Shown piece after piece: positions 41,277 through 49,575 of a stretch of 63,030 bases of DNA (the first letter of the stretch is position 1; every line of letters starts with the position of its first letter). A program made the position numbers and the translations under genes. Below the pieces are notes generated by a model. The model ran no database searches and had not been told where the DNA came from. It worked only from the letters and a program-made list of their open reading frames with translations. The DNA lies in the NCBI RefSeq assembly GCF_030462475.1, contig NZ_JASMRZ010000003.1, forward strand, positions 1 to 63,030. Direction: 5' to 3'. Source of the stretch: Variovorax sp. CAN15 (GTDB lineage: Bacteria > Pseudomonadota > Gammaproteobacteria > Burkholderiales > Burkholderiaceae_C).

Positions 41277-41600
41277 ATGTCCGACAAGCCCGACGACCCC
41301 ATCGACCTGGCCGCGCACCGCGAGCGCCGCGCAAGGCTGCATCAGCAGCGCGAGAGGCAGAGGGCTGCCGGCTCGCCGCCGGAGCCCGATCCGGACGAAA
41401 TCCCCTGCCCGCGCTGCAAGGAACTGATCTACGGCAAGGTGCGGCAGTGCCCCCATTGCGGCGTGCACTTCGTCGGCAGCGCGGCGGACTTCGCGCCCAG
41501 GCCGAAGATGTCGCTGCGCGCCAAGTGCATCGTCGCGCTGGTCGCGCTGGTGCTGCTCTACATGGGCCTGAGCGACGACATCGCCCGCTGGTGGTGGTAG
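41277..41600 (+). CDS. Small zinc-ribbon membrane protein
   Basis: The 107-aa protein has a zinc ribbon with two CxxC pairs (CPRCKELIYG and CPHCGVHF) at about residues 43-65. It ends with one membrane helix (CIVALVALVLLYMGL) followed by DDIARWWW. The N-terminus is highly charged. This ribbon-plus-tail-anchor pattern is common in uncharacterised proteins. Function unknown. It converges on the lacI-type gene, whose stop lies 4 nt away. Confidence 0.8.
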   Translation: MSDKPDDPIDLAAHRERRARLHQQRERQRAAGSPPEPDPDEIPCPRCKELIYGKVRQCPHCGVHFVGSAADFAPRPKMSLRAKCIVALVALVLLYMGLSDDIARWWW

Positions 41601-41604
41601 CGGC

Positions 41605-42648
41605 TCAGCGCGTGGCGCCTGCCGGCGCGGCCGTCGACTGGCGCACCACCAGCTCGGGGCGCAGCACCACGGTCGATGCCGACATCGAGTGGCCGTCGAT
41701 CTCCTCGAACAGCATCTCGGCCGCGCGCCAGCCCAGCTCGCGGTGCGGCAGGCGGATGGTGGTGAGCGGCGGGTCGACCATGTCGACCAAAGGCATGTCG
41801 TTGTGGCCGGTGACTGAAATGTCCCGCGGCACGCGCAGGCCCGCCTCGCGCAGCGCGTCGTAGGCGCCCAGCGCAACGAGGTCGTTGCAGCACACCACGG
41901 CCTGCGGCGCGGCGCCGGCATCGAGCATCTGCTTCATCGCGGCGGCACCGGCCTCGCGGCTGTAGCTCGCGCACTCGACCACGCGGAAGAGCTTCATGCG
42001 GTGGTCGCGCAGCGCCTGCTCCACGCCGAGACGGCGGCCCACGCCGGTGGGAATGGTCTGCGGGCCCGCCAGGTGCGCGATGCGCTTGTGGCCCAGGCTC
42101 ACGAGGTGGTCGACCGCGAGCTTCATCGCGAGCCGGTCGTCGCTCACCACCGCCGGCAGGCGCCCGGTTTCGTCGGCGCGGTTGACCAGCACGGCCGTCA
42201 TGCCGGCCTTGGTGACGAAGTCGACCAGCGGATCGTCGCGCGTGGCAGTGGCCATGACCACGCCATCGACGCGCTGCGCCAGCATGCGCTCCAGCACCGG
42301 CCGCGCCAGTGCCGGGTCGACCACGTTGGTGACGAACACGAAGTAGCCGCGTGCGGCCGCGCTGGCCTCTATGCCCTGCAGGATCGGCGGGAACACCGCG
42401 TTGGTGATGTCGGGCACCAGCACGCCGATGGTGTGGGTGCGCCCCGTGCGCAGCGCCGAGGCCGCGCGGTTGGGCCGGTAGCCCAGGCGCTGCGCCGCCT
42501 CCTCGACCACGCGCAGCACCTCGTCGCTGATGAGCGAGCGCTTCTCGGGGCTGAGCGCACGCGAGACGGTGGACACGTGCACGCCAGCGGCGCGGGCGAC
42601 GTCGCGGATGGTCACGGTGGCTGATGTGGAAGGTTGATTGGCGCTCAT
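41605..42648 (-). CDS. LacI-family transcriptional regulator
   Basis: The 347-aa protein has the LacI DNA-binding segment VTIRDVARAAGVHVSTVSRA followed by a hinge with YRPNRAASAL. A periplasmic-binding-like effector domain follows. It is divergent from the dioxygenase gene at 42779. Two near-identical palindromes, TGCAAACGATTG(T/C)(C/A), lie at both ends of the gap (42652 and 42755), matching the family's usual operator style. It probably represses itself and the catabolic operon. The effector is unknown; an aromatic intermediate is likely rather than a sugar. Confidence 0.9.
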   Translation of the reverse strand: MSANQPSTSATVTIRDVARAAGVHVSTVSRALSPEKRSLISDEVLRVVEEAAQRLGYRPNRAASALRTGRTHTIGVLVPDITNAVFPPILQGIEASAAARGYFVFVTNVVDPALARPVLERMLAQRVDGVVMATATRDDPLVDFVTKAGMTAVLVNRADETGRLPAVVSDDRLAMKLAVDHLVSLGHKRIAHLAGPQTIPTGVGRRLGVEQALRDHRMKLFRVVECASYSREAGAAAMKQMLDAGAAPQAVVCCNDLVALGAYDALREAGLRVPRDISVTGHNDMPLVDMVDPPLTTIRLPHRELGWRAAEMLFEEIDGHSMSASTVVLRPELVVRQSTAAPAGATR

Positions 42649-42651
42649 TGG

Positions 42652-42665
42652 TGCAAACGATTGTC
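42652..42665. promoter_or_regulatory. LacI-type operator at the regulator gene
   Basis: TGCAAACGATTGTC lies 4 nt upstream of the lacI-type start codon and shares its first 12 bases with the operator at 42755. A site this close to the start codon fits autorepression. Confidence 0.7.
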
Positions 42666-42724
42666 GCCGGGCTGCATGGCTTCGGGTGGCTTTCCATCAT
42701 TCCCGAACCCCGGATTCCCTCCAT

Positions 42725-42768
42725 TTTACTTTTCGGCGATTTGGACTAATATCATGCAAACGATTGCA
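42725..42768 (+). promoter_or_regulatory. Promoter and LacI-type operator of the dioxygenase operon
   Basis: A possible -35 box TTTACT (42725-42730) and -10 box TAATAT (42747-42752) are 16 bp apart. The palindrome TGCAAACGATTGCA (42755-42768) covers the expected transcription start and ends 10 nt before the dioxygenase ATG. A bound repressor would block initiation here. Confidence 0.65.
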
Positions 42769-42778
42769 GAGACCCCCC

Positions 42779-43645
42779 ATGAACATCGCCACCTCCCCCC
42801 ACTCGGTGCTGGGCCATGTGCTCGACGCCATGCGGCACACGCCCGACCCACGGCTGCGCACCGTGATGGAAGCGGTCACGCGCCACCTGCACGCCCTGGT
42901 GCAGGAAGTGAAGCTGACGGAGGAGGAGTTCGAGCAGGCGCTCGAATTCATCGTCGCCATCGGCCACGCCACCGGCGAGACCAAGAACGAGGTCGTGCTG
43001 GCTGCCGACATCCTGGGCGTGTCGACCGTGGTTGCGCTGCAGAACAACCAGGACCCGCAAGGCGAATCGCCCGCCGCCCTGCTCGGCCCCTTCTGGCGCG
43101 CGAACGCGCCGGCCTGCGCACAGGGCGAGAACATCGCGCGCTCGGGCACGCCGGGCACGCCGCTCGAGGTGACGGGCACGGTGCGCGACCACCAGGGCCG
43201 CCCGGTGGACGGCGCCACCGTCGACGTGTGGCAGGCCTCGCCCGTCGGCCTCTACGAGAACCAGGACCCGTCGCAGGAGAACATGAACCTGCGCGGGCGC
43301 TTTTCCACCGACGCCGAGGGCCGCTTCCATTTCCGCAGCGTGCGTCCCGCCGGCTACCCGGTGCCGACCGACGGCCCCTGCGGTGTGCTGCTGCGCGCGC
43401 AGCGGCGCCACCCGAACCGGCCCGCGCACCTGCACTTCATGGTGAGCAAGCCGGGCCACAAGGTGCTGATCACGCAGGTGTTCGCCGATGACGACGAGAA
43501 CCTTGAAAGCGATCCGACCTTCGGTGTGACGCGCCGGCTCATCGGCCGCTTCGCGCTGGCGCCCGACGGAAAAAGCGCATCGCTGCATCACGACTTCGAG
43601 CTTGAACCCGGCGAGATGAAGTTTCCCCGCCCTCCCATTCCTTGA
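42779..43645 (+). CDS. Intradiol ring-cleavage dioxygenase, hydroxyquinol/catechol 1,2-type
   Basis: The 288-aa protein has an N-terminal dimerisation domain and a catalytic domain with the non-heme Fe(III) ligands Y159 (VGLYENQD), Y193 (AGYPVPTDGP), H217 and H219 (RPAHLHFMV). The spacing matches hydroxyquinol 1,2-dioxygenases, as does the N-terminal segment LTEEEFEQALEFIVAIGHAT. It would cleave a catechol or hydroxyquinol between the hydroxyls to a muconate. It leads a LacI-controlled operon with SDR, BKACE and MDR genes. A dispersed repeat follows its stop. Confidence 0.9.
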   Translation: MNIATSPHSVLGHVLDAMRHTPDPRLRTVMEAVTRHLHALVQEVKLTEEEFEQALEFIVAIGHATGETKNEVVLAADILGVSTVVALQNNQDPQGESPAALLGPFWRANAPACAQGENIARSGTPGTPLEVTGTVRDHQGRPVDGATVDVWQASPVGLYENQDPSQENMNLRGRFSTDAEGRFHFRSVRPAGYPVPTDGPCGVLLRAQRRHPNRPAHLHFMVSKPGHKVLITQVFADDDENLESDPTFGVTRRLIGRFALAPDGKSASLHHDFELEPGEMKFPRPPIP

Positions 43646-43646
43646 C

Positions 43647-43739
43647 CACCCCCAGGCTTCGCGCACTTCGTGTCGCTGCGCCAACCCCCTTCGAGGGGGC
43701 AACACCAGCGGCCCGGCAGAGCCGGTTCCGCGGTGTTCC
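43647..43739 (+). repeat. Gene-end dispersed repeat, copy C
   Basis: This copy starts 1 nt after the dioxygenase stop codon, in the same orientation as the gene. It has CCCCCTTCGAGGGGG and the outer stem AACACC/GGTGTT, with base changes relative to copy A that keep the pairing (TTGCA loop becomes TTCGA). Confidence 0.8.
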
Positions 43740-43781
43740 ACGAAACGGCATCGCCCCCTTCAACCCACTCTTCTCAAATCC

Positions 43782-44546
43782 ATGAGCTTCGACCCAGTCT
43801 CCAGACTCGACGGCAAGGTCGCCGTCATCACCGGCGGCCTCGGCGCCATCGGCTATGCCACGGCCAGACGCCTGGCCGCGCTGGGCGCCACCTGCGTGCT
43901 GCTGCACCGCAAGGGCGACGATGCGGCGGCGCGCGCCACCGCCCTGCCTTCGGCCAACGGCCAGCGCCATGCGGCGATCCGCGCCGACATCGTCGACACG
44001 CCCAGCCTCGTGGCCGCGGCCGCCGAGGTGAAGGCCACGCTCGGGCGCTGCGACATCCTCGTCAACAGCGCGGGCCACACCAGACCGGTGCCGGCCGGCG
44101 ACCTCGACGCGCTGACCGACGAACTCATCGACGACATCGTGCGCGCCAATTTCCGCGGTGTGTTCGCCACCATCCGGGCCTTCGCGCCGCTGCTGAAGGC
44201 GAGCGGCGATGGCCTCGTGGTCAACATCTCGTCCATCGCGGGCTTCACGGGCGTGGGCAGCAACCTCGCCTACGTCGCGGCCAAGGCCGGACTCGACGTG
44301 GTGGGAGACGCGCTGGCCAAGGCGCTGGCACCTGCCGTGCGCGTGGTGTCGGTGTCGCCGGGCGCGGTGGAATCGGGCTTCGTGCCCGGGCGCGGCGCGG
44401 AGTTCGCCAGCAAGATGGCCAGCACCACGCCGCTGGGCCGCATCGGCCAGCCCGAGGACGTGGCGGCCACGGTCGAGGCGCTGGCCACCACCATGCGCTT
44501 CGTGACCGGCACGCGCATCGTGGTCGACGGAGGGCGCCACCTGTGA
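43782..44546 (+). CDS. Short-chain dehydrogenase/reductase
   Basis: The 254-aa protein has the classic SDR elements: TGGLGAIG near residue 18 (NAD(P)-binding), NSAG, an active-site serine in ISSIAG and the YVAAK pair (YxxxK). The final GTRIVVDGGRHL is standard. It reduces or oxidises an alcohol or ketone in the dioxygenase operon; the substrate is unknown. Its stop overlaps the GTG start of the BKACE gene by 4 nt. Confidence 0.9.
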   Translation: MSFDPVSRLDGKVAVITGGLGAIGYATARRLAALGATCVLLHRKGDDAAARATALPSANGQRHAAIRADIVDTPSLVAAAAEVKATLGRCDILVNSAGHTRPVPAGDLDALTDELIDDIVRANFRGVFATIRAFAPLLKASGDGLVVNISSIAGFTGVGSNLAYVAAKAGLDVVGDALAKALAPAVRVVSVSPGAVESGFVPGRGAEFASKMASTTPLGRIGQPEDVAATVEALATTMRFVTGTRIVVDGGRHL

Positions 44547-45454
44547 GCAGCAACGCCAAGACCCTCATCACCTGCGCCGTCACGGGCAATCTCGTGAAGC
44601 CGGAGCAGACGCCGCACCTGCCGATCACACCGGTGCAGATCGCCGACGAATGCCTGGCCGCGGCCGAGGCGGGCGCGAGCCAGGTGCACATCCACGTGCG
44701 CAACCCCGAGACCGGCAAGCCGTCGATGGAAGTCGAGCTGTACCGCGAGGTGGTGGACCGCATCCGCCGCGGCAACCGCGAGCTGATCGTGAACCTCACG
44801 ACCGGCCCGGGCGGGCGCTTCATTCCCAGCGAGGACGACCCGAAGATCGCCGCGCCCGGCACCACGCTGCTGCCGCCCGAGAAGCGCGTGGAGCACATCG
44901 CGCTCATCAGGCCCGACGTGTGCTCGCTCGACCTGAACACCATGAACTCCGGCCCCGACGTGGTCATCAACACGCCGAGGAACGTGCGCCGCATGGCGAA
45001 GGTGATGCGCGAGGCGGGCGTGAAGCCCGAGCTGGAAATCTTCGATTCGGGCGACATCAACCTCGCGCTCGACCTGATCGCCGACGGCACGCTCGACGGG
45101 CCGGCCATGTGGACCTTCGTCCTCGGCGTGAAGTACGGCTTCGCGCCCACGCCCGAGACGCTGCTCTACGCACGCAACATGCTGCCGCGCGGCGCCTTCT
45201 GGAGCGCCTTCGGCATCGGCCGCATGGAGTTTCCGATCGTCGCTCAGGCCTGGCTGCTGGGCGGCCATGTGCGCGTGGGCATGGAGGACAACATCTACCT
45301 GGAGAAGGGCGTGCTCGCCGAGAGCAACGCCCAGCTCGTGGCGAAGGCGCGCGACATCCTGCAGAGCCTGGGTGGCGAGATCGCCAACCCGCGCGAGGCG
45401 CGCGCCATGCTGGGCCTGCCTGGTGCGAGGAGCGTGCGAGGAGCTGAACGATGA
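44543..45454 (+). CDS. Beta-keto acid cleavage enzyme (BKACE, DUF849)
   Basis: The 303-aa protein has the BKACE signatures: CAVTGN, QVHIHVRNPETGKPSME with metal-binding histidines, NLTTGPGGRF and LEIFDSGDI. These zinc enzymes convert a beta-keto acid plus acetyl-CoA to acetoacetate plus a new CoA ester. In this operon, behind an intradiol dioxygenase, the likely beta-keto acid is 3-oxoadipate or a relative, which would yield succinyl-CoA without a CoA-transferase/thiolase pair. The specificity is inferred from context only. It overlaps both neighbours by 4 nt. Confidence 0.88.
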   Translation: MSSNAKTLITCAVTGNLVKPEQTPHLPITPVQIADECLAAAEAGASQVHIHVRNPETGKPSMEVELYREVVDRIRRGNRELIVNLTTGPGGRFIPSEDDPKIAAPGTTLLPPEKRVEHIALIRPDVCSLDLNTMNSGPDVVINTPRNVRRMAKVMREAGVKPELEIFDSGDINLALDLIADGTLDGPAMWTFVLGVKYGFAPTPETLLYARNMLPRGAFWSAFGIGRMEFPIVAQAWLLGGHVRVGMEDNIYLEKGVLAESNAQLVAKARDILQSLGGEIANPREARAMLGLPGARSVRGAER

Positions 45455-46458
45455 GCGTCGCAGCCATGCACACCGCCCACAGCTCCCGCGCGTTGCGCGT
45501 GAACGAGAAGGCCGCCGACCTCGATGCGCTGCGGCTCGAAGCCGCGCCGCAGCCGGAACCCTCGCCGCCGCCCGGCCACGCCGTGGTGCGCATCGCCGCC
45601 GCGGCCGTGAACCCCAGCGACGTGAAGGCCACGCTGGGCATCATGCCGCAGGCCGTGTGGCCTCGTACCCCGGGACGCGACTTCGCGGGCACCGTGGTGA
45701 GCGGCCCTTCGGAGTGGATCGGCCGCGAGGTCTATGGCTCCGGCGGCGACGTGGGCATCACCCGCGACGGCTCGCATGCGCGCTACCTGGTGCTGCCCGA
45801 GCAAGCGCTGCGCGCCAAGCCCCGGGGCATTTCGATGGACGAGGCCGGCGCCGTGGGCGTGCCCTTCGTCACCGCCTACGAGGGCTTTCGCCGCAGCGGC
45901 ATGCCGCAGGCCGGCCAGACGGTTCTGGTGCTGGGCGCCAACGGCAAGGTCGGGCAGGCGGCGGTGCAGCTAGCCTCGCAAGCCGGCGCGCGCGTGATCG
46001 CCGTGCAGCGGCACGCGGGGCCCTTCCAGGGTTTCGCGAGCGGGCCGGTGGACACGATCGACGCGCGCCACCACGCGGACGTGGGCGCGCGGGTGCGCGA
46101 GCTGACCGACGGGCGCGGCGCGCACATCGTCTACAACACCGTGGGCAGCGCCTACTTCGAGGCCGCCAACAAGGCGATGGCCAAGGGCGCGACGCAGATC
46201 TTCATCGCCACGCACGACCGCGCGGTGCCCTTCGACATCTTCGCCTTCTACCGGGGCATGCACACCTACGTGGGCATCGACTCGCTGGCGATGGACTGCA
46301 TCGCCAGCACCGCGCAGCTCGACGCGATGCGCGAAGGCTTCGAGCGCGGCACGCTCAAGCCCTTCCCGGTGGCGCGCCACTTCACGCTCGACGAGGCGCA
46401 CGAGGCCTACCGGCTGGTGCTCTCGGGCAGCACCGACCGCGTCGTGCTGCGGCCCTGA
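45451..46458 (+). CDS. MDR-type zinc-binding-like dehydrogenase/quinone oxidoreductase
   Basis: The 335-aa protein is of the medium-chain dehydrogenase/reductase superfamily. Its N-terminal catalytic-fold part has PRTPGRDFAG. A Rossmann part follows with VLGANGKVGQAAVQLA near residue 155. It lacks an obvious structural-zinc cysteine set, so it is probably a quinone-reductase-type, NADPH-dependent enzyme reducing a conjugated double bond. In this operon it could reduce maleylacetate-like intermediates. It overlaps the BKACE gene by 4 nt. Confidence 0.87.
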   Translation: MSVAAMHTAHSSRALRVNEKAADLDALRLEAAPQPEPSPPPGHAVVRIAAAAVNPSDVKATLGIMPQAVWPRTPGRDFAGTVVSGPSEWIGREVYGSGGDVGITRDGSHARYLVLPEQALRAKPRGISMDEAGAVGVPFVTAYEGFRRSGMPQAGQTVLVLGANGKVGQAAVQLASQAGARVIAVQRHAGPFQGFASGPVDTIDARHHADVGARVRELTDGRGAHIVYNTVGSAYFEAANKAMAKGATQIFIATHDRAVPFDIFAFYRGMHTYVGIDSLAMDCIASTAQLDAMREGFERGTLKPFPVARHFTLDEAHEAYRLVLSGSTDRVVLRP

Positions 46459-46478
46459 ACCATTTCCGGAGCACATAC

Positions 46479-46835
46479 ATGCACGTCACCCGCTTCGCCG
46501 AGGCGCCGCACTACGAGGCGCCCAACCATTTCGACATGCGCTGCCTGCGCCTGCAGGGCAAGGAGGCCGGCCCTTCGACGCAGATGTGGATGGGCATGAG
46601 CCAGATCCTGCCCGGCGGCCACACCGGCCTCGACGGCTCGCCGATGGAAAAGCTCTACCTCGTGCTCGAAGGACAGCTGCATGTGGTCGGCGAGATCGAC
46701 GGCGCCCGCCAGGAAGAAGTGCTCGGCCCCTACGACAGCTGCCGCTTCGCGCCCGGCGAGAAGCGCCAGCTCGAGAACCGCAGCAACCGCCCTGTGCTGG
46801 TGGCGCTGGTGATGCCGAACGCGCCGCCGGCATAA
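46479..46835 (+). CDS. Small cupin-domain protein
   Basis: The 118-aa protein is a single cupin barrel with motif 1 PGGHTGLDGSPMEKLYLVLEG and motif 2 about PYDSCRFAPGEKRQLENRS. The metal-ligand histidine of motif 1 is partly retained. Many stand-alone cupins in catabolic operons are isomerases or dioxygenase-like helpers. The role is unclear. It follows the MDR gene by 20 nt. Confidence 0.82.
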   Translation: MHVTRFAEAPHYEAPNHFDMRCLRLQGKEAGPSTQMWMGMSQILPGGHTGLDGSPMEKLYLVLEGQLHVVGEIDGARQEEVLGPYDSCRFAPGEKRQLENRSNRPVLVALVMPNAPPA

Positions 46836-46900
46836 CGCTGCCCCTTCCCCTTTTTCGGTCATTCATCGCTCAACCAACTAGATCAACGGAGACAAGACGC

Positions 46901-47890
46901 ATGAAGAAGACTTTCAACTGGAGCCGCCGGCAGACGCTGGCAGCCGCGACAGCCATCGCGGCCTGCGCGCTCACGGGTGCCCACGCGCAGGGCAACTGGC
47001 CCGGCACGCAGGCGGTGAGGCTGGTCGTGCCCTTCACGGCAGGCAGCGGCACCGACATCGTCGCGCGCCTGGTGGCCGAGAAGCTGGGGCCCGCGCTGGG
47101 CACCAGCGTGATCGTGGACAACAAGCCCGGCGCGGGCGGCACGCTGGGCGCGGCCATCGTGGCCAAGTCACCGGCCGACGGCTACACGCTGCTGGTGCAC
47201 TCGGCCGGCCACCTGGTGAACCCGTGGATCTACAAGGGCCTGTCGTACGACACCATCAAGGACTTCACAGGCATCACGCCGATGGCCAGCCTGCCCAACG
47301 TGCTGGTAACCGCGCCTTCGCACTTCGCCGACGTGAAGGACCTGGTGGCCAAGGCGAAGGCCAAGCCCGGCGGCCTCAACTACGGCTCGGCCGGCAACGG
47401 ATCGGCCACGCACATGAACGCCGAGGTGTTCCGCCTCGCGGCTGGCGTCGACGCGCAGCACGTGCCCTTCCGAGGTACGCCCGAGGCGATGACAGAGGTG
47501 ATGGCCGGGCGCGTCGACTGGTTCTTCGCGCCGATGGTGTCTGCCCTGCCGCTGATCCAGAGCGGCAAGCTGCAGGCGCTCGCGGTGGGCACGGGCAAGC
47601 GCTCTTCCGCGCTGCCCGGCGCGCCCACCACGGTGGAAGCCGGCGTGCCGGGCTCCGAATACTTGTTCTGGGTGGGTCTGTTCGCGCCAGCGAAGACGCC
47701 GCAGCCGGTGGTCGACCGGCTGCAGGCCGAGGTCGCGAAGATCATGGTGTCGCCCGAGCTGAAGGAACGGCTGGAGAAGCTGGGTGCGGAGCCCTTCACC
47801 ATGCCTTCGGCGCAGTTCAACAAGTTCATCGTCGAAGAAACGGCCAAGGCCCAGCAGGTCGTGAAAACCGCCAGCATCAAGGTCGACTGA
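46901..47890 (+). CDS. Tripartite tricarboxylate transporter (Bug) substrate-binding protein
   Basis: The 329-aa protein has a signal peptide (SRRQTLAAATAIAACALTGA, cleaved after AHAQ) and the Bug/TctC fold markers VRLVVPFTAGSGTDIVARLV, PGAGGTLGAAIVAKSPADGY and VPFRGTPEAMT. Bug proteins bind carboxylates for TctAB-type uptake or sensing. No tctA/tctB genes lie nearby, so it is an orphan, as usual in Burkholderiales. It probably binds a substrate or product of the operon. Confidence 0.9.
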   Translation: MKKTFNWSRRQTLAAATAIAACALTGAHAQGNWPGTQAVRLVVPFTAGSGTDIVARLVAEKLGPALGTSVIVDNKPGAGGTLGAAIVAKSPADGYTLLVHSAGHLVNPWIYKGLSYDTIKDFTGITPMASLPNVLVTAPSHFADVKDLVAKAKAKPGGLNYGSAGNGSATHMNAEVFRLAAGVDAQHVPFRGTPEAMTEVMAGRVDWFFAPMVSALPLIQSGKLQALAVGTGKRSSALPGAPTTVEAGVPGSEYLFWVGLFAPAKTPQPVVDRLQAEVAKIMVSPELKERLEKLGAEPFTMPSAQFNKFIVEETAKAQQVVKTASIKVD

Positions 47891-47891
47891 C

Positions 47892-49568
47892 ATGGCACGC
47901 ACACTCCTCATGGCGGCGGCCATTGCCGCCAGCTTTCTGCTGCCTGTTGCCGCACAGGCGCAACCGGCCGACCTCGTCGTCACCAACGCGAAGATCGCCA
48001 CGCTCGATGCCGCCGGCACCATGGCGCAGGCGATCGCTGTGCGCGACGGTCGCATCGTGGCCGTGGGCAGCGCGGCGCAGATGGGCGCCTTCACGAGCCC
48101 CGCGACACGCATGGTCGATGCCGGCGGCCGCACCGTCATTCCCGGCCTCATCGACTCGCACATGCACGCGGTGCGCGCGGCGCTGAGCTATTCGACCGAG
48201 GTCAACTGGATCGGCGCCGGCACCATCGCCGAAGCGATGGCGCGCATCCGCACCGCAGCCGCCAATGCGCGCCCCGGCGGATGGCTGATCGTGGCCGGCG
48301 GCTGGACCGAGCAGCAGTTCGCCGAGCGCCGCCGCCCCACGCTGGCCGAGTTGCAGGAAGCGGCGCCGAACAACCCGGTGTACGTGCAGCTCTTCTACGA
48401 GGCCGTGGTGATGACGCCCAAGGCGCTGGAAGCGCTGGGCGTGGCGCCCGGCACGCTGCCCGCCGGCATGAAGCCCGTGGCCGACGGCGCGCCCGGCTGG
48501 ATGAGCGGCGACATCGTCGGCATCTCGGCGCTCTTCGACAAGCTGCCCAAGCCGACCTACGACGACAACATCGCCGGCACGCGCGCCTTCTTCACCGAAC
48601 TCAACCGCCTGGGCATCACCGGGCTGGTGGACCCGGGCGGCTTCAGCATCGCGCCCTCGCAATACGCCGCGCTCTTCGAGCTGTGGCGCGAGAAGGCGCT
48701 GACGCTGCGCGTGGCCTACAGCGTGTTCGCGCAAAAGCCAGGTGCCGAGCTGCAGGAGTTCCGCGATCTCACGCAGATGCTGCCGATGGGCTTCGGTGAC
48801 GACATGCTGAAGTTCAACGGCCTTGGCGAGCGCGTGACGCTCGCCATGTACAACAACAACTTCCCCGACGAGGCCGCGAAGGCCAAGTTCTACGAGCTCA
48901 TCAAATGGGCCGCCACGAAGAAGCTGGCCGTCACCATCCACTGGCAGGAGAACGGCTCGGTCGACCACCTGCTGGGGCTGTACGAGAAACTGAATGCTGA
49001 AGTGCCGATCAAGGACCTGCGCTGGTCCATCGCCCACCTCGACGACGCCTCGCCCGAGACGCTCGCGCGCATGAAGGCGCTGGGCATCGGCTGGACCATG
49101 CAGGACGCGATGTACTTCCAGGGCGACCGCGCGCTGGCCGTGCGCGGCGAGGCGGCGCGGCGCATGCCGCCCATCGGCACCGCGCTGCGCACCGGCGTGA
49201 ACGTGGGCGCGGGCACCGACGCGCACCGCGTGGCCTCGTACAACCCCTTCGTCGCGCTGCAGTGGATGCTCGACGGCAAGACGGTGAGCGGCAAGACCAT
49301 GCGCGGCCCCGACGAGACACCGACGCGCGAGCAGGCGCTGCGCCTCTACACGCAGGGCAGCGCCTGGTTCAGCTTCGACGAGGGCAGGCGCGGCACGCTC
49401 GAAGTGGGCAAGCTCGCCGACTTCGCCGTGCTCGACCAGGACTTCTTCAGCGTGCCGCTGGAGCGCATAGGCAAGACAACATCGCTGATGACGGTGGTGG
49501 GCGGGCGCATCGTGTATGCGGCGCGGCCCTTCAACGCCACGGGTGCTTCGGTCGCCTCGGCGCCCTGA
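47892..49568 (+). CDS. Secreted amidohydrolase 3 family enzyme (YtcJ-like)
   Basis: The 558-aa protein has a signal peptide (AAAIAASFLLPVAAQAQ) and the amidohydrolase-3 pattern: an HxH metal site in IDSHMHAVRA, later IHWQEN with a catalytic histidine, and GAGTDAHRVASYNP near the C-terminus. These enzymes hydrolyse amides or related bonds on exported or imported small molecules. The start follows the Bug gene stop by 1 nt. As the last gene of the LacI operon it may liberate the imported substrate in the periplasm. Confidence 0.85.
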   Translation: MARTLLMAAAIAASFLLPVAAQAQPADLVVTNAKIATLDAAGTMAQAIAVRDGRIVAVGSAAQMGAFTSPATRMVDAGGRTVIPGLIDSHMHAVRAALSYSTEVNWIGAGTIAEAMARIRTAAANARPGGWLIVAGGWTEQQFAERRRPTLAELQEAAPNNPVYVQLFYEAVVMTPKALEALGVAPGTLPAGMKPVADGAPGWMSGDIVGISALFDKLPKPTYDDNIAGTRAFFTELNRLGITGLVDPGGFSIAPSQYAALFELWREKALTLRVAYSVFAQKPGAELQEFRDLTQMLPMGFGDDMLKFNGLGERVTLAMYNNNFPDEAAKAKFYELIKWAATKKLAVTIHWQENGSVDHLLGLYEKLNAEVPIKDLRWSIAHLDDASPETLARMKALGIGWTMQDAMYFQGDRALAVRGEAARRMPPIGTALRTGVNVGAGTDAHRVASYNPFVALQWMLDGKTVSGKTMRGPDETPTREQALRLYTQGSAWFSFDEGRRGTLEVGKLADFAVLDQDFFSVPLERIGKTTSLMTVVGGRIVYAARPFNATGASVASAP

Positions 49569-49575
49569 AACCCAC

